64,000 nucleotides of DNA from DATBGO01 sp963840095 (GTDB lineage Bacteria; Actinomycetota; Actinomycetes; Streptosporangiales; Streptosporangiaceae). The notes under the pieces are model-generated. The model was given only the letters and a program-made list of their open reading frames with translations, had not been told where the DNA came from and made no database searches. Shown piece after piece: positions 1 through 7,523 of this stretch. The first letter of the stretch is position 1. Each line of letters begins with the position of its first letter. The position numbers were made by a program, and so were the translations under genes. The DNA lies in NCBI GenBank assembly GCA_963840095.1, contig CAWIXN010000005.1, positions 62,001 to 126,000 on the forward strand, in the 5' to 3' direction.

Positions 1-286
1 CGCCCCACCAGCCGCGCCAGCCGTCCTCGGGCCAGGGGCCGGTGGTGGGCCGGAACTTGTTTCGTCCCATGATCTCGGCCCCGATCGCCGTCCCCCAGGC
101 GGAGGCGATCGCCTCATCCGCCCCGAGCTTCCCGTCCGGGAGGAGGCCCCGCCATATCCGGAGCTTCCCGAACCACTCCGTGAACTCCTGCTGCGCATGC
201 CCAAAGGCAGCGTCAAGAGACTGGCCCTCCCCACTGGCGTACCCGTCAAGCGAGACGACAAGGTTGTGCACCCGCAGATTAGGCAT
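1..286 (-). CDS. RibD C-terminal / dihydrofolate reductase-like protein (partial)
   Basis: Only the first 95 residues are visible; the gene runs off the left edge. The ATG at 286 has a GGAGG ribosome site just upstream on the minus strand. The protein opens MPNLRVHNLVVSLDGYASG, the first strand and loop typical of the DHFR-like fold shared by RibD reductase domains, and later has AEIMGRNKFRP, the helix that normally contacts the nicotinamide cofactor. Members of this family are small cytoplasmic NADPH-dependent reductases, mostly of unknown substrate in actinobacteria. The substrate cannot be assigned here because the catalytic C-terminal part is missing. Confidence 0.7.
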   Translation of the reverse strand, partial: MPNLRVHNLVVSLDGYASGEGQSLDAAFGHAQQEFTEWFGKLRIWRGLLPDGKLGADEAIASAWGTAIGAEIMGRNKFRPTTGPWPEDGWRGWWG

Positions 287-384
287 GCTGAACCTCCGCT
301 GATTAAGGTCGCGCACCCCGGCAAAGAGTCCAGGGCCGCCACGAAAACGAGAAGCACCGATTGAGACGACGGCGCGTCCGCCAA

Positions 385-640
385 CTAATCGGTCCGCAGC
401 CCGGCCGACCGGCCCCGGCCATCCGCAAAGACGGCAACCATGGCCGAACGTGCGCCCGAGGCTAGGGCGCAGGGCGGCCGGCAGGTTGGGGTCATAGGGC
501 CCCGGCGCGGCGCACAGCGCGAAGTCGAAGTCGGTCATCTCGTTGTTGAGCAGGAAGCCGTAACCAGGCACGGTCTGCCCGCTGCCGCCAAAGCCGGTCG
601 GCGGCCAGAATGGATCACGCCCCGTCGTAACCCCTTTGAG
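385..640 (-). pseudogene. Fragment of gamma-glutamyltransferase, decayed
   Basis: Read on the minus strand, this otherwise empty stretch encodes TGFGGSGQTVPGYGFLLNNE followed by MTDFDF and, further on, DPNLPAALRPS. This matches the GGT small-subunit segment normally written TGGSG-ITVPGRGFLLNNELTDF...DPNLP-GKRPRSSM. After RPSLGRTF the reading frame shifts; MVAVFADGR continues the family pattern in another frame and stops at 385-387. No start codon, no catalytic Thr region and no large subunit are present. It is a relic of roughly 80 codons. The homology call rests on motif recognition only. Confidence 0.55.
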
Positions 641-740
641 CCGGGATAATCGCGCCATCCGCCGACTCGGCCGACAGGCTGTCTCGAATCCAGCCAGCCA
701 GGACTGCGGCAGTCGACGAGCGCGAAGCCGCGGAGGGCGC

Positions 741-1379
741 TCAGGCTGGGGCGAACCGCAGCCGTAGCCCGAGCCTGCGCAGCACCGAAAGGAACCAGAG
801 CGTGGACGCGCCGGTCCCGGCGACGACGAGCACGGCGGTGGCGACCGTCGTCAGCATCAGGAAGGTGCCAGCTGGCTCGGTCACCATCAGCACGGCCAGG
901 CTCGCGGTGAGCAGCAGGAAGATGCCCGCCCAGAGCCAGGTCGCACCCTGGAAGAAGCGATGCAGCCCCGGGTGATGGGTGGTCGGCTGGCGCAGCGCCA
1001 CCACCTCGCTGGCCAGCTTGGCCACGAGCGGGTTCGGACCGCGTGCGGTCCGGGCGAACAGCACGCACATGCAGAAATTCGCGAGCGGAAACTGCAGCAG
1101 GAAGATCCACAACTCACCGGTAGCAATGACCACGGCCGTCTGGAGGGTGAGCACCACCGCCGAGATCGTCAGCAGGCCGGGGACGCACCCGGTGGCGATC
1201 TTGCGGATGGCCGCGGCGGCCCAGGTCGCTCCGAGCCCGGCCAGCAGGCCGGCATCACGCCCAGCCAGCCAGGCCCCGACTGCATAAGCGGCCACCGGAA
1301 GCCCGGCTGACTCGGTCAGGCTCCACGCCGTGGTGCGAAGCAGCCGCAGGGGTCGAGGGAGCTCCAGGTGGTCAGGCAC
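741..1379 (-). CDS. VC0807-type integral membrane protein
   Basis: 212 residues with about five or six hydrophobic segments: residues near 25-45, 60-80, 85-105, 145-165 and 170-195. The layout of paired helices, a short RTARGPNPL cytosolic loop in the middle and an Arg-rich C-terminus resembles the VC0807 family of small bacterial membrane proteins, whose function is unknown. No transporter or catalytic motif is visible. It stands alone, convergent to nothing, downstream of the DMT exporter gene on the same strand with a gap of about 110 bp. The family call is tentative; membrane location is well supported. Confidence 0.6.
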   Translation of the reverse strand: MPDHLELPRPLRLLRTTAWSLTESAGLPVAAYAVGAWLAGRDAGLLAGLGATWAAAAIRKIATGCVPGLLTISAVVLTLQTAVVIATGELWIFLLQFPLANFCMCVLFARTARGPNPLVAKLASEVVALRQPTTHHPGLHRFFQGATWLWAGIFLLLTASLAVLMVTEPAGTFLMLTTVATAVLVVAGTGASTLWFLSVLRRLGLRLRFAPA

Positions 1380-1492
1380 GGGGAGAGCCTAGTGGCAGAT
1401 TCGGGGACATGTAGATGGACTTGCCGAGGAATTGGCGAGTAACTGACTGTAACCGGAGGTGGCCCGCTGGACGTCCCAGGTAGCGATGGGGG

Positions 1493-2431
1493 TCAGGAAG
1501 GCGAAGGCGGCGGCTGACACGTCGCGTCGGACAGCCGGGCGGACCGCGCGCGCTCCGAGAGCAGCTCGTGGTACTGCTCGCCGCTGCCCTTCATCCCGCT
1601 CACCAGCGGTGAATGGGCCAGCCAGAATGCCCCGGCGAACATGACCGCCAGGGACAGGGCCTCCAGGGGACCCCAGGCACCGGTCGTCCGCAGGTTGTCG
1701 CCGAACAGCCCGACGCCGATCAGGATGCTGGCCAGCGGGTCGACCAGGACGAGGGTCGACTGGGACGCGACGATCGGGCCAGCGTGAAAGGCGTTCTGGG
1801 CCAGGAATACGGCCAGCACCCCGAAGAAGGCCAGGGCATAGGTCTGCCAGTGGCGGTACAAAGCGGCCCAGTCTGACGCGGCGAAGCCGGCCACCGCCTT
1901 GGTAAAGGCCGCGGTCAAGGCGAAGGCGATGGCCGCCGCCGTGCCGAACATGGCGGCCCGCCACCAGCTGGGGCCGCGCAGCGCCGCGGCGACGGCGATC
2001 GTGATCGCGCCGGCGCAGGCCCCGGCCGTGACGAGCCACTCCCAGGTCGGCTGGGCGACCGTGCCGTACTCGGGATGGGCGAAGTACAAGAACCCGGCCA
2101 GGCCGCCGGTGACCGCCAGCGAGCCGAGCCATTCGCGCCGCCGGATCGTGAAGCCGAACCAGACGGCCAGAATGCCGACCAGGAAAACGAGCTCGGTCGT
2201 GAGGATCGGCTGCACCTGGGACAGGCGGCCGAAGTGCAGCGCGACGGCCTGGAACAGGAACGAGACGATCATCAAGACGAATCCGAGCAGCCAGATCCGG
2301 CGGCGCAGCGCGTAGGTGAGCAGGCTGAGCCGCAGCGTGCTGCCAGCGGGTGCCTGCTCGACGCCCATCCGCTGGAACACGCTCGTCAGGGCGTTGGCCA
2401 GCGAGGCCCCCAGGGCGAGCACAAAGACCAT
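1493..2431 (-). CDS. DMT-superfamily (EamA/NIPA-like) transporter
   Basis: About 312 residues and nine to ten membrane helices, beginning MVFVLALGASLANALTSVF, which is the usual first helix of EamA/NIPA-like drug/metabolite transporters. A longer frame starts at 2473, but the ATG at 2431 has a GAGG-type ribosome site and leaves the operator region untranslated, so 2431 is preferred. The C-terminal tail after the last helix (HSPLVSGMKGSGEQY onward) is hydrophilic. The gene is divergent from a MarR regulator across a repeat-rich 99 bp spacer, so it is probably an efflux or exchange carrier controlled by that regulator. Substrate unknown. Confidence 0.8.
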   Translation of the reverse strand: MVFVLALGASLANALTSVFQRMGVEQAPAGSTLRLSLLTYALRRRIWLLGFVLMIVSFLFQAVALHFGRLSQVQPILTTELVFLVGILAVWFGFTIRRREWLGSLAVTGGLAGFLYFAHPEYGTVAQPTWEWLVTAGACAGAITIAVAAALRGPSWWRAAMFGTAAAIAFALTAAFTKAVAGFAASDWAALYRHWQTYALAFFGVLAVFLAQNAFHAGPIVASQSTLVLVDPLASILIGVGLFGDNLRTTGAWGPLEALSLAVMFAGAFWLAHSPLVSGMKGSGEQYHELLSERARSARLSDATCQPPPSPS

Positions 2432-2450
2432 CGAACCTGCCTCGGCAATG

Positions 2451-2504
2451 ACGCATGTATCGTAACGACGCATGTATCATACAGCTACTTGGGCGTATCA
2501 TACC
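2451..2504. promoter_or_regulatory. Probable MarR operator between divergent genes
   Basis: The spacer contains the perfect 11-bp palindrome TGTATCATACA at 2473-2483, an upstream copy GCATGTATCGTAAC (2453-2466) and a downstream copy CGTATCATACC (2494-2504). ACGCATGTATC occurs twice, 17 bp apart. Repeated palindromes between a marR-like gene and a divergent transporter are the classic position for the autoregulatory operator. Binding itself is inferred. Confidence 0.6.
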
Positions 2505-2530
2505 GGAAGGTGACGACAGGGGGCGGCGCT

Positions 2531-3085
2531 ATGGGCGCGGAGCCACCCGGAGCGGACGCGATCGGGACCATTGAGCTTGAGCTGATGAAGCTCGTCCGCC
2601 ATCTCGACACCTTCGCCCGGCGCAGTTCGCTGTACGTGCATGTCGACCGGGCTGGTTACCTCGCCATGCGCATGCTCGACGGCCTCGGGCCGGTAAGCAC
2701 GAACGCGCTCGCCCGGGCCCTGCACCTCGACGGATCGACCGTCACCCGTCAGCTCAGTGCCCTCCAGTGCCAGGGGTTCGTCGAACGACGCGCCAACCCG
2801 GCCGACGGGCGCTCATCGACCATCGCCCTCACACCGGAGGGCCGTCAGGCCATGCGCGCGGTGGAGCGGGAGCGGCGACGGCATATCGAAGCGCTGGTCA
2901 GCGACTGGGACGAGGCCGGGCTGACCGACCTTGGACTGTCCCTGACCAGGCTCAACGCGTCCCTGGCGGACAGCGTGACCGAACTCGATGATCCGCGCGG
3001 GCGCCAGCATCCCCCGTCGCAGGCCGACGTGCCGTCACAGCCCCGCGGGCGCGGGCGCGGGCCCGGGGACGGCACCGGCCCCTAG
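2531..3085 (+). CDS. MarR-family transcriptional regulator
   Basis: 184 residues from ATG 2531, preceded by a G-rich ribosome site. The winged-helix domain spans about residues 15-140: helix LMKLVRHLDTFARRSS, recognition region TNALARALHLDGSTVTRQLS, and the wing RRANPADGRSSTIALTPEG, all standard MarR features including the DxR wing tip (ADGRS). The C-terminal 35 residues are Arg/Gly/Pro-rich and probably disordered. MarR proteins are dimeric repressors released by small phenolic or other ligands. The divergent DMT exporter is the likely target. A longer frame extending upstream would cross the exporter gene and is rejected. Confidence 0.85.
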   Translation: MGAEPPGADAIGTIELELMKLVRHLDTFARRSSLYVHVDRAGYLAMRMLDGLGPVSTNALARALHLDGSTVTRQLSALQCQGFVERRANPADGRSSTIALTPEGRQAMRAVERERRRHIEALVSDWDEAGLTDLGLSLTRLNASLADSVTELDDPRGRQHPPSQADVPSQPRGRGRGPGDGTGP

Positions 3086-3115
3086 CGCTCCGGCTATGGA
3101 GCAGGAGTTTCGCGA

Positions 3116-3129
3116 GGGACCTTTGGTCC
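3116..3129. promoter_or_regulatory. DevR/DosR-like dormancy box
   Basis: GGGACCTTTGGTCC, an inverted repeat of GGACC around TTT, matches the GGGACyNNNGnCCC-type site bound by DevR/DosR-class NarL regulators in actinobacteria. It lies in the 253-bp spacer upstream of the NCS1 permease, inside a short ORF-like repeat. Similar GGGACCTT sites occur at 23543-23555 and 25301-25336. Confidence 0.45.
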
Positions 3130-3338
3130 TTCTTTCCGCCTAAAGATCGTAGTAACGTCCGCCTCGACAGCAGAAGATCGTATGAAGCAGGAGTTCCCCG
3201 AGTTCGTGCTGGAACCGCCGCTCCGCCGTGCGATCCGCTAAGCCCTGCGGTTTCCCGGGCGGTGATGCGGTCCGGCGGTGATGCGGTCATCCGAGGGCCG
3301 GGCCTGGGCCTGCCTCGACGCGAGCAAGGAGGCCGGCG

Positions 3339-4802
3339 GTGGGAAGCATCGACCAGGTCGGAAGTGCCGCAGCAAACGAGCGGCCGGTGATCGGTGGCGC
3401 CCCGCCGCCAGTAACTAAGATCGAACAGCGGGGGATCGAGTACGTGCCGCTCGACCGGCGGTGGGGAAAGCCGTCCGGGCTGTTCTGGATGTGGGCCGGG
3501 GCCGTCTGGAACGTGGAGTTCGTGCTCTACGGAGCGCTCGCAGTCCTCATTTTCGGACTGTCGTTCGCCCAGGCCCTCCTTATCATCATCATCGGCAACC
3601 TCTTCTACCTGCTGACCGGCCTGGCTAGCCTGCAGGGACCACGGGCGGGCACCACGACGTTCGCGATCAGCCGCGCCCCATTCGGGCCGAACGGCAACCG
3701 GATGCCGTCGTTCTTCAACTGGGTCACTCAGGTCGGGTTCGAGATCGAGGGCATAGCGTTCATCGTGCTCGCCGCGATCGCGATCGGCGACCGGTTCAAG
3801 TTCGCGTCGGGCGTGCCCGCCAAGGTGATCTTCATCATCGTCGCGGTGGCGATCCAGGCGGTCCTGCCGCTGCTCGGGCATGCCGCCGTGCTCAAGGTCC
3901 TGCGCTGGCTGACGATCCCGTTCGTCGTCCTGTTCGCGATAATGGCGGCCCTCACGGCCTCGAAGGTGAACCTGGGCTTCCCGGCGCACGGGGCAGGCTG
4001 GGGCTCCCTCATGGTTTTCTTGGCCCTGGTGATCTCGGCGGGCGGCCTCGGCTGGACCGAGAACGCGAACGACTACTCCCGGTACCTGGCCCCGACGTCC
4101 GACAAGAAGCAGATCGTGCTCTCGGTGGCGCTGGGCGGCGCCATCGCGTCGGCCCTCCTTGAGATACTCGGCGCGGCGATCGCCACCGGAGTCCCCGGCA
4201 TCACGAGCGTGCAGGGCATCGCGGGCCTGACTCAGGGATTCCCCTCCTGGTTCATCGTTCCGTTCCTGATTGTCGCGATCTTCCAGCTGTTCGCGATCAA
4301 CACGATCGACCTGTACTCATCCGGCGTCACGCTGCAGAGCCTGGTGCCCAGGCTCAAGCGGGTTCAGTGCGTGGCCATCGACACGGTGGTGTGCGGGCTG
4401 TTCGCCGCGTATGCCATCTTCTCGTCCAGGTTCTTCAGCCTGCTCGCCGACTTCCTGCTGTTCATCATCCTGTGGCTGGGCCCGTGGTGCGCCATCTACC
4501 TGGTCGACTCGTGGCTGCGGCGTAACCGCTATGACACCGAGGGCCTGCTGAACGAGCGGGGCCGTTACTACCGCAAGGGCGGCGTGCACTGGCCAGCGGT
4601 CATCGCCCAGGTGGTCGGGATGGTCGCCGCCGCGCTCTGGCTGAACGCCTACTCGCCCTATGTCTCCCCGCTGTCGAGCAGAATCGGCGGATCGGACTTC
4701 AGCGTGTTTCTCGGCCTGATAGTCGGCGGCGGCGTGTACTACCTGCTCGCGGCGCGGTCCGTCCGCGCCGAGGGCAAGGCGACGCCGGTCGGGCCGGCCT
4801 GA
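3339..4802 (+). CDS. NCS1-family nucleobase/cation symporter
   Basis: 487 residues, GTG start with AAGGAGG ribosome site. About twelve membrane helices. The N-terminal block IEYVPLDRRWGKPSGLFWMW, the segment GPRAGTTTFAISRAPFGPNGNRMP and the mid-helix signature GWTENANDYSRYLAP are diagnostic of the purine-cytosine permease / NCS1 family, where the last element lines the substrate site. It probably imports a nucleobase, allantoin or related heterocycle with a cation. No catabolic genes for such a compound flank it, so the substrate is open. A GC-rich hairpin follows the stop codon. Confidence 0.88.
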   Translation: MGSIDQVGSAAANERPVIGGAPPPVTKIEQRGIEYVPLDRRWGKPSGLFWMWAGAVWNVEFVLYGALAVLIFGLSFAQALLIIIIGNLFYLLTGLASLQGPRAGTTTFAISRAPFGPNGNRMPSFFNWVTQVGFEIEGIAFIVLAAIAIGDRFKFASGVPAKVIFIIVAVAIQAVLPLLGHAAVLKVLRWLTIPFVVLFAIMAALTASKVNLGFPAHGAGWGSLMVFLALVISAGGLGWTENANDYSRYLAPTSDKKQIVLSVALGGAIASALLEILGAAIATGVPGITSVQGIAGLTQGFPSWFIVPFLIVAIFQLFAINTIDLYSSGVTLQSLVPRLKRVQCVAIDTVVCGLFAAYAIFSSRFFSLLADFLLFIILWLGPWCAIYLVDSWLRRNRYDTEGLLNERGRYYRKGGVHWPAVIAQVVGMVAAALWLNAYSPYVSPLSSRIGGSDFSVFLGLIVGGGVYYLLAARSVRAEGKATPVGPA

Positions 4803-4833
4803 CGTCAGCGCCGTCCAAATCGGCCGGACCCGG

Positions 4834-4857
4834 GGGCCCGCCAGCACAGGCGGGCCC
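4834..4857 (+). terminator. GC-rich hairpin after NCS1 permease
   Basis: Perfect 9-bp stem GGGCCCGCC / GGCGGGCCC with a six-base loop, starting 32 bp after the permease stop. There is no T-run, as is common for actinobacterial terminators. Confidence 0.5.
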
Positions 4858-4989
4858 TCGTCGGCGTGTACTGGTGGCCTGGCGTCTCCCGGTGGGCCGA
4901 CGTCTGCCGGTGGCCCGGCGCCTGCTCAATGGTTGACGTGGCCGACCAGGGGGAGTGTGCTGAGCGGAAGCACACTCGTGGAGGGTCCA

Positions 4990-6060
4990 ATGGTAAGCAT
5001 GAAAAACAATGGCAGCGCGCGGGACCGCGGGCACCATGCGGCTGCTCAGGTGAAGCCGGTCGACTTGGTGAAGCAGGTCGCCTTGGTGAAGCCGGTTACC
5101 GGGACTGCCGGAGCAACTGCGACACACCGTGTGCACCGGACGTGGGCCTGGGTAGCCCTGCAGGTCGGGCGGACCCGCGCGTGGGCCGGCCCGCAGGTCG
5201 GGCGGACCCGCGCGTGGGCCGGCCCGCAGGTCGGGCGGACCCGCGCCTGGGCCGGCCCGCAGGTCGAGCGGACCCGCGCCTGGGCCGGCCCGCAGGTCGA
5301 GCGCACCCGTGCCTGGGCGGCCCCGCGGATCCACCGCACCCGTGCCTGGGCGGCCCCGCAGGTTGAGCGCTCGGGACAGGTCCTGCAGGAGCAGTTCGAG
5401 TACTCGGGACAGGTCCTGCAGGACAAGGTCGCGCCAAAGGTCTCGGCCCTGGCTCGATCCGCTGCGCAGCGGATCGAACCAGCCAAGCCGCAGCGCAGAC
5501 GCTGGCCCGTGCTGGTCGCGGCCTCGATGTTCGCGGCCGCTGCCGGGGCGGTGGCAATCGTGCTCCGCAGCCGGACGAAGCCGGACCTCACCGCACCGGC
5601 CGACGGGTCGCGCTCCGACGACGCCGCGTCAGGCGCGGAGATGCCAGCCGCCGGTTCGGTGACCAGCGCCGACGCGGACGCGAGCAGCGCTCGATGCGAA
5701 CAGTGCCGATGCGAACAGTGCCGATGCGAACAGTGCCGATGCGAACAGTGCCAACTCCAGCACGGCCGACTCCAACAGTCAGGTCCGCACGCCCTGACCC
5801 TCCGGCACGCCCTGACCCTCCGGCACACCCGGCCCGGTGCCGCCGCCCGGGTCGGCACCGGCTGCCGTTTAACAGGCCCGGGCATCCGCCTATCCGCTGG
5901 CCGCTTTGCGCCTGCTGATCCTGCGCCTGCTGATCACGTGCAGGCCAGTTACCAGCTGGGGCCAGACGACCGGGCCGACATGGACGCGATTCTCGCCCGG
6001 CACACCGATGCGGAGACCGCCGACATTCGGAACATCCTCGCCGCACGCCGCCCGGCCTGA
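4990..6060 (+). CDS. Repeat-rich single-pass membrane protein (DUF5324-like architecture)
   Basis: About 356 residues from ATG 4990 (GGAGGG ribosome site). Residues roughly 45-130 are tandem 11-residue units of the type QVGRTRAWAGP, encoded by nearly identical 33-bp repeats (about 5160-5360). An amphipathic stretch (QVLQDKVAPKVSALARSAAQ) follows, then one membrane segment (WPVLVAASMFAAAAGAVAIV, near residue 185) and a polar C-terminal region. This order resembles Streptomyces DUF5324-type proteins. Near 5695 a 15-bp repeat encodes CEQCR units in this frame but natural-looking DANSA units in the next frame, so a 1-nt insertion is likely. The final 40 residues regain good codon usage. pspA follows 24 bp downstream, suggesting a membrane-stress role. 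Confidence 0.6.
   Translation: MVSMKNNGSARDRGHHAAAQVKPVDLVKQVALVKPVTGTAGATATHRVHRTWAWVALQVGRTRAWAGPQVGRTRAWAGPQVGRTRAWAGPQVERTRAWAGPQVERTRAWAAPRIHRTRAWAAPQVERSGQVLQEQFEYSGQVLQDKVAPKVSALARSAAQRIEPAKPQRRRWPVLVAASMFAAAAGAVAIVLRSRTKPDLTAPADGSRSDDAASGAEMPAAGSVTSADADASSARCEQCRCEQCRCEQCRCEQCQLQHGRLQQSGPHALTLRHALTLRHTRPGAAARVGTGCRLTGPGIRLSAGRFAPADPAPADHVQASYQLGPDDRADMDAILARHTDAETADIRNILAARRPA
5160..5360 (+). repeat. 33-bp tandem repeats inside coding sequence
   Basis: About six copies of a 33-bp unit containing GGGCGGACCCGCGCGTGGGC, encoding 11-residue QVGRTRAWAGP-type units. The first three copies are almost identical, indicating recent expansion; later ones diverge to VERTRAWAGP and IHRTRAWAAP. 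Confidence 0.85.
5690..5752 (+). repeat. 15-bp tandem repeat at a probable frameshift
   Basis: Four copies of GATGCGAACAGTGCC. The preceding unit reads AGCAGCGCTC instead of the AACAGTGCC pattern, one base longer, which moves the frame from DANSA to CEQCR coding. Confidence 0.75.
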
Positions 6061-6084
6061 CCGCACCCCCGGTAGCCTCGGGGC

Positions 6085-6846
6085 ATGACCCTCTTCCAGC
6101 GGGCACACGACATAGTGCAGGCCAAGGCCAGCAAGGCGCTCGACGCCGCCGAGAAGCCCGACGAGATGCTCGATCTGTCTTACGAGCAGATGCTCGACCA
6201 GATCACCCAGGTCCGCCGGGGGCTGGTGGATATTGCCGCGTCACGTAAGCAGATCGAGCTGCAGGAGCAGCAGCTGCGTCACTCAGTGGACCACCTCCAG
6301 GATCAGGCCAGGGCGGCCGTCTCGCAGGGCCAGGAGGACCTGGCCAGGGAGGCCCTGTCCCGCAAGGCCGCTGCGCAGGCCCAGATCGACGCGATGGAGC
6401 CCCAGCACGAGCAGCTCACCGAGCAGGAGGCGAATCTCGAGCACACCCTCGACGCCCTGCAGAAGCGGGTGAATGCCTTCCGGACCCAGAAGGAAGTGCT
6501 GAAGGCGCAGTACACCGCGGCCAAGGCCGAGAGCTCGGTGGGTGCGAGCGCCGCGGGTATCTCCACCACCTTCGGTGACTCAGGCGCGGCGCTTCAGCGG
6601 GCCCAGGACAAGATCGCCACGATGCAGGCCCGCGCAGGCGCCGTTGACGAGCTGCTCCAGTCCGGGGTGCTCGAAGACGTCGGGGGAGACACCGACGACA
6701 TCCAGCAGGAACTCGACGAAGCCGGGTCGGCCGCCCAGGTGGACAGGGAGCTGGCCGCGATCAAGGCGGAGGTCGGCCGGGGCGGGCCGGACAGCCATGA
6801 CAGCTTGGGCCCGCCGGACAGCCCGCCGGAGCTGGCCGGGAGCTGA
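6085..6846 (+). CDS. pspA: PspA/IM30-family membrane-stress protein
   Basis: 253 residues, almost entirely alpha-helical with heptad character. The start MTLFQRAHDIVQAKASKALD is the family's amphipathic membrane-binding helix, followed by EKPDEMLDLSYEQMLDQI and long coiled coils through about residue 180; the family motif region VRRGLVDIAASRKQIE is clear. The C-terminal 35 residues are Gly/Pro-rich. PspA proteins form ESCRT-III-like rods on stressed membranes. It follows the repeat-rich membrane protein with a short spacer, so the two are probably co-transcribed, and that neighbour may be a membrane partner. Length is normal for actinobacterial PspA. Confidence 0.9.
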   Translation: MTLFQRAHDIVQAKASKALDAAEKPDEMLDLSYEQMLDQITQVRRGLVDIAASRKQIELQEQQLRHSVDHLQDQARAAVSQGQEDLAREALSRKAAAQAQIDAMEPQHEQLTEQEANLEHTLDALQKRVNAFRTQKEVLKAQYTAAKAESSVGASAAGISTTFGDSGAALQRAQDKIATMQARAGAVDELLQSGVLEDVGGDTDDIQQELDEAGSAAQVDRELAAIKAEVGRGGPDSHDSLGPPDSPPELAGS

Positions 6847-6942
6847 CCCCGAGCAGCCCGGCCACCCGGCGCCCGGGTGCCCTGGCTCGGTGCCCGGCCT
6901 GACGGATGGCTGCCGGGCGGCCGCCGCAGCCCGCCGACGTGG

Positions 6943-7410
6943 TTACCGGTGCGGGGCACGGTCATGGCCGGGGGGCCGGATGACCATGATCGGGCTGCGG
7001 GCATGATGGACGCAGTAGGTGCTGACTGAGCCCAGGAGCGCGTCGGTGAAGCCGCCGTATCCCCGGCTGCCCACCACCAGCAGGTCCGCGCCGGCCGATG
7101 CCTCGACCAGGAGGCGCGCAGCGTGCCCCTCGACCACCCGGGTTCGCAGCCGGGCCGGGCGCTGCGCGCCGAATACCGCATCGAGCGCGTCGGTGAGGGC
7201 CTGTTCCGCGAGGCTGGCCAGGTCGAGATCGTCGGGGTAGGCCGGGACCCAGCCGTAGAACGTCGGGTACTCCCAGGTGATGATGGCCTCCAGGTCCGCT
7301 CCGGTCAGCTCGGCCTGCTGCGCTGCCCACCGCAGGGCCTCCTTCGAGCCTTCTGAGCCGTCGACTCCCACCACGATGCGGCCCTGCCGGTCGTCACCTG
7401 AATCGTCCAC
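6943..7410 (-). CDS. Universal stress protein, ATP-binding type
   Basis: 155 residues, one UspA domain. The first strand IVVGVDGSEGSKEALRWA and the C-terminal ATP motif VGSRGYGGFTDALLGSVS (G-2x-G-9x-G-S pattern) are both intact, so nucleotide binding is expected. Single-domain UspA proteins of this type are prominent members of actinobacterial dormancy regulons, though no convincing DevR-like box was seen in the 113 bp upstream. It is convergent with pspA and divergent from the flavin amine oxidase. Confidence 0.9.
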   Translation of the reverse strand: MDDSGDDRQGRIVVGVDGSEGSKEALRWAAQQAELTGADLEAIITWEYPTFYGWVPAYPDDLDLASLAEQALTDALDAVFGAQRPARLRTRVVEGHAARLLVEASAGADLLVVGSRGYGGFTDALLGSVSTYCVHHARSPIMVIRPPGHDRAPHR

Positions 7411-7523
7411 TTGCCACCTCGCCGCAGCCAGCGGCGGCTGATGCCGCCGGTCCCGCAGATGACGATAGCGTGCGGGCTAGCCCGGAGCGGTCCGGAGCGT
7501 GAGCTGGGCAGACAGGAGCGGGC

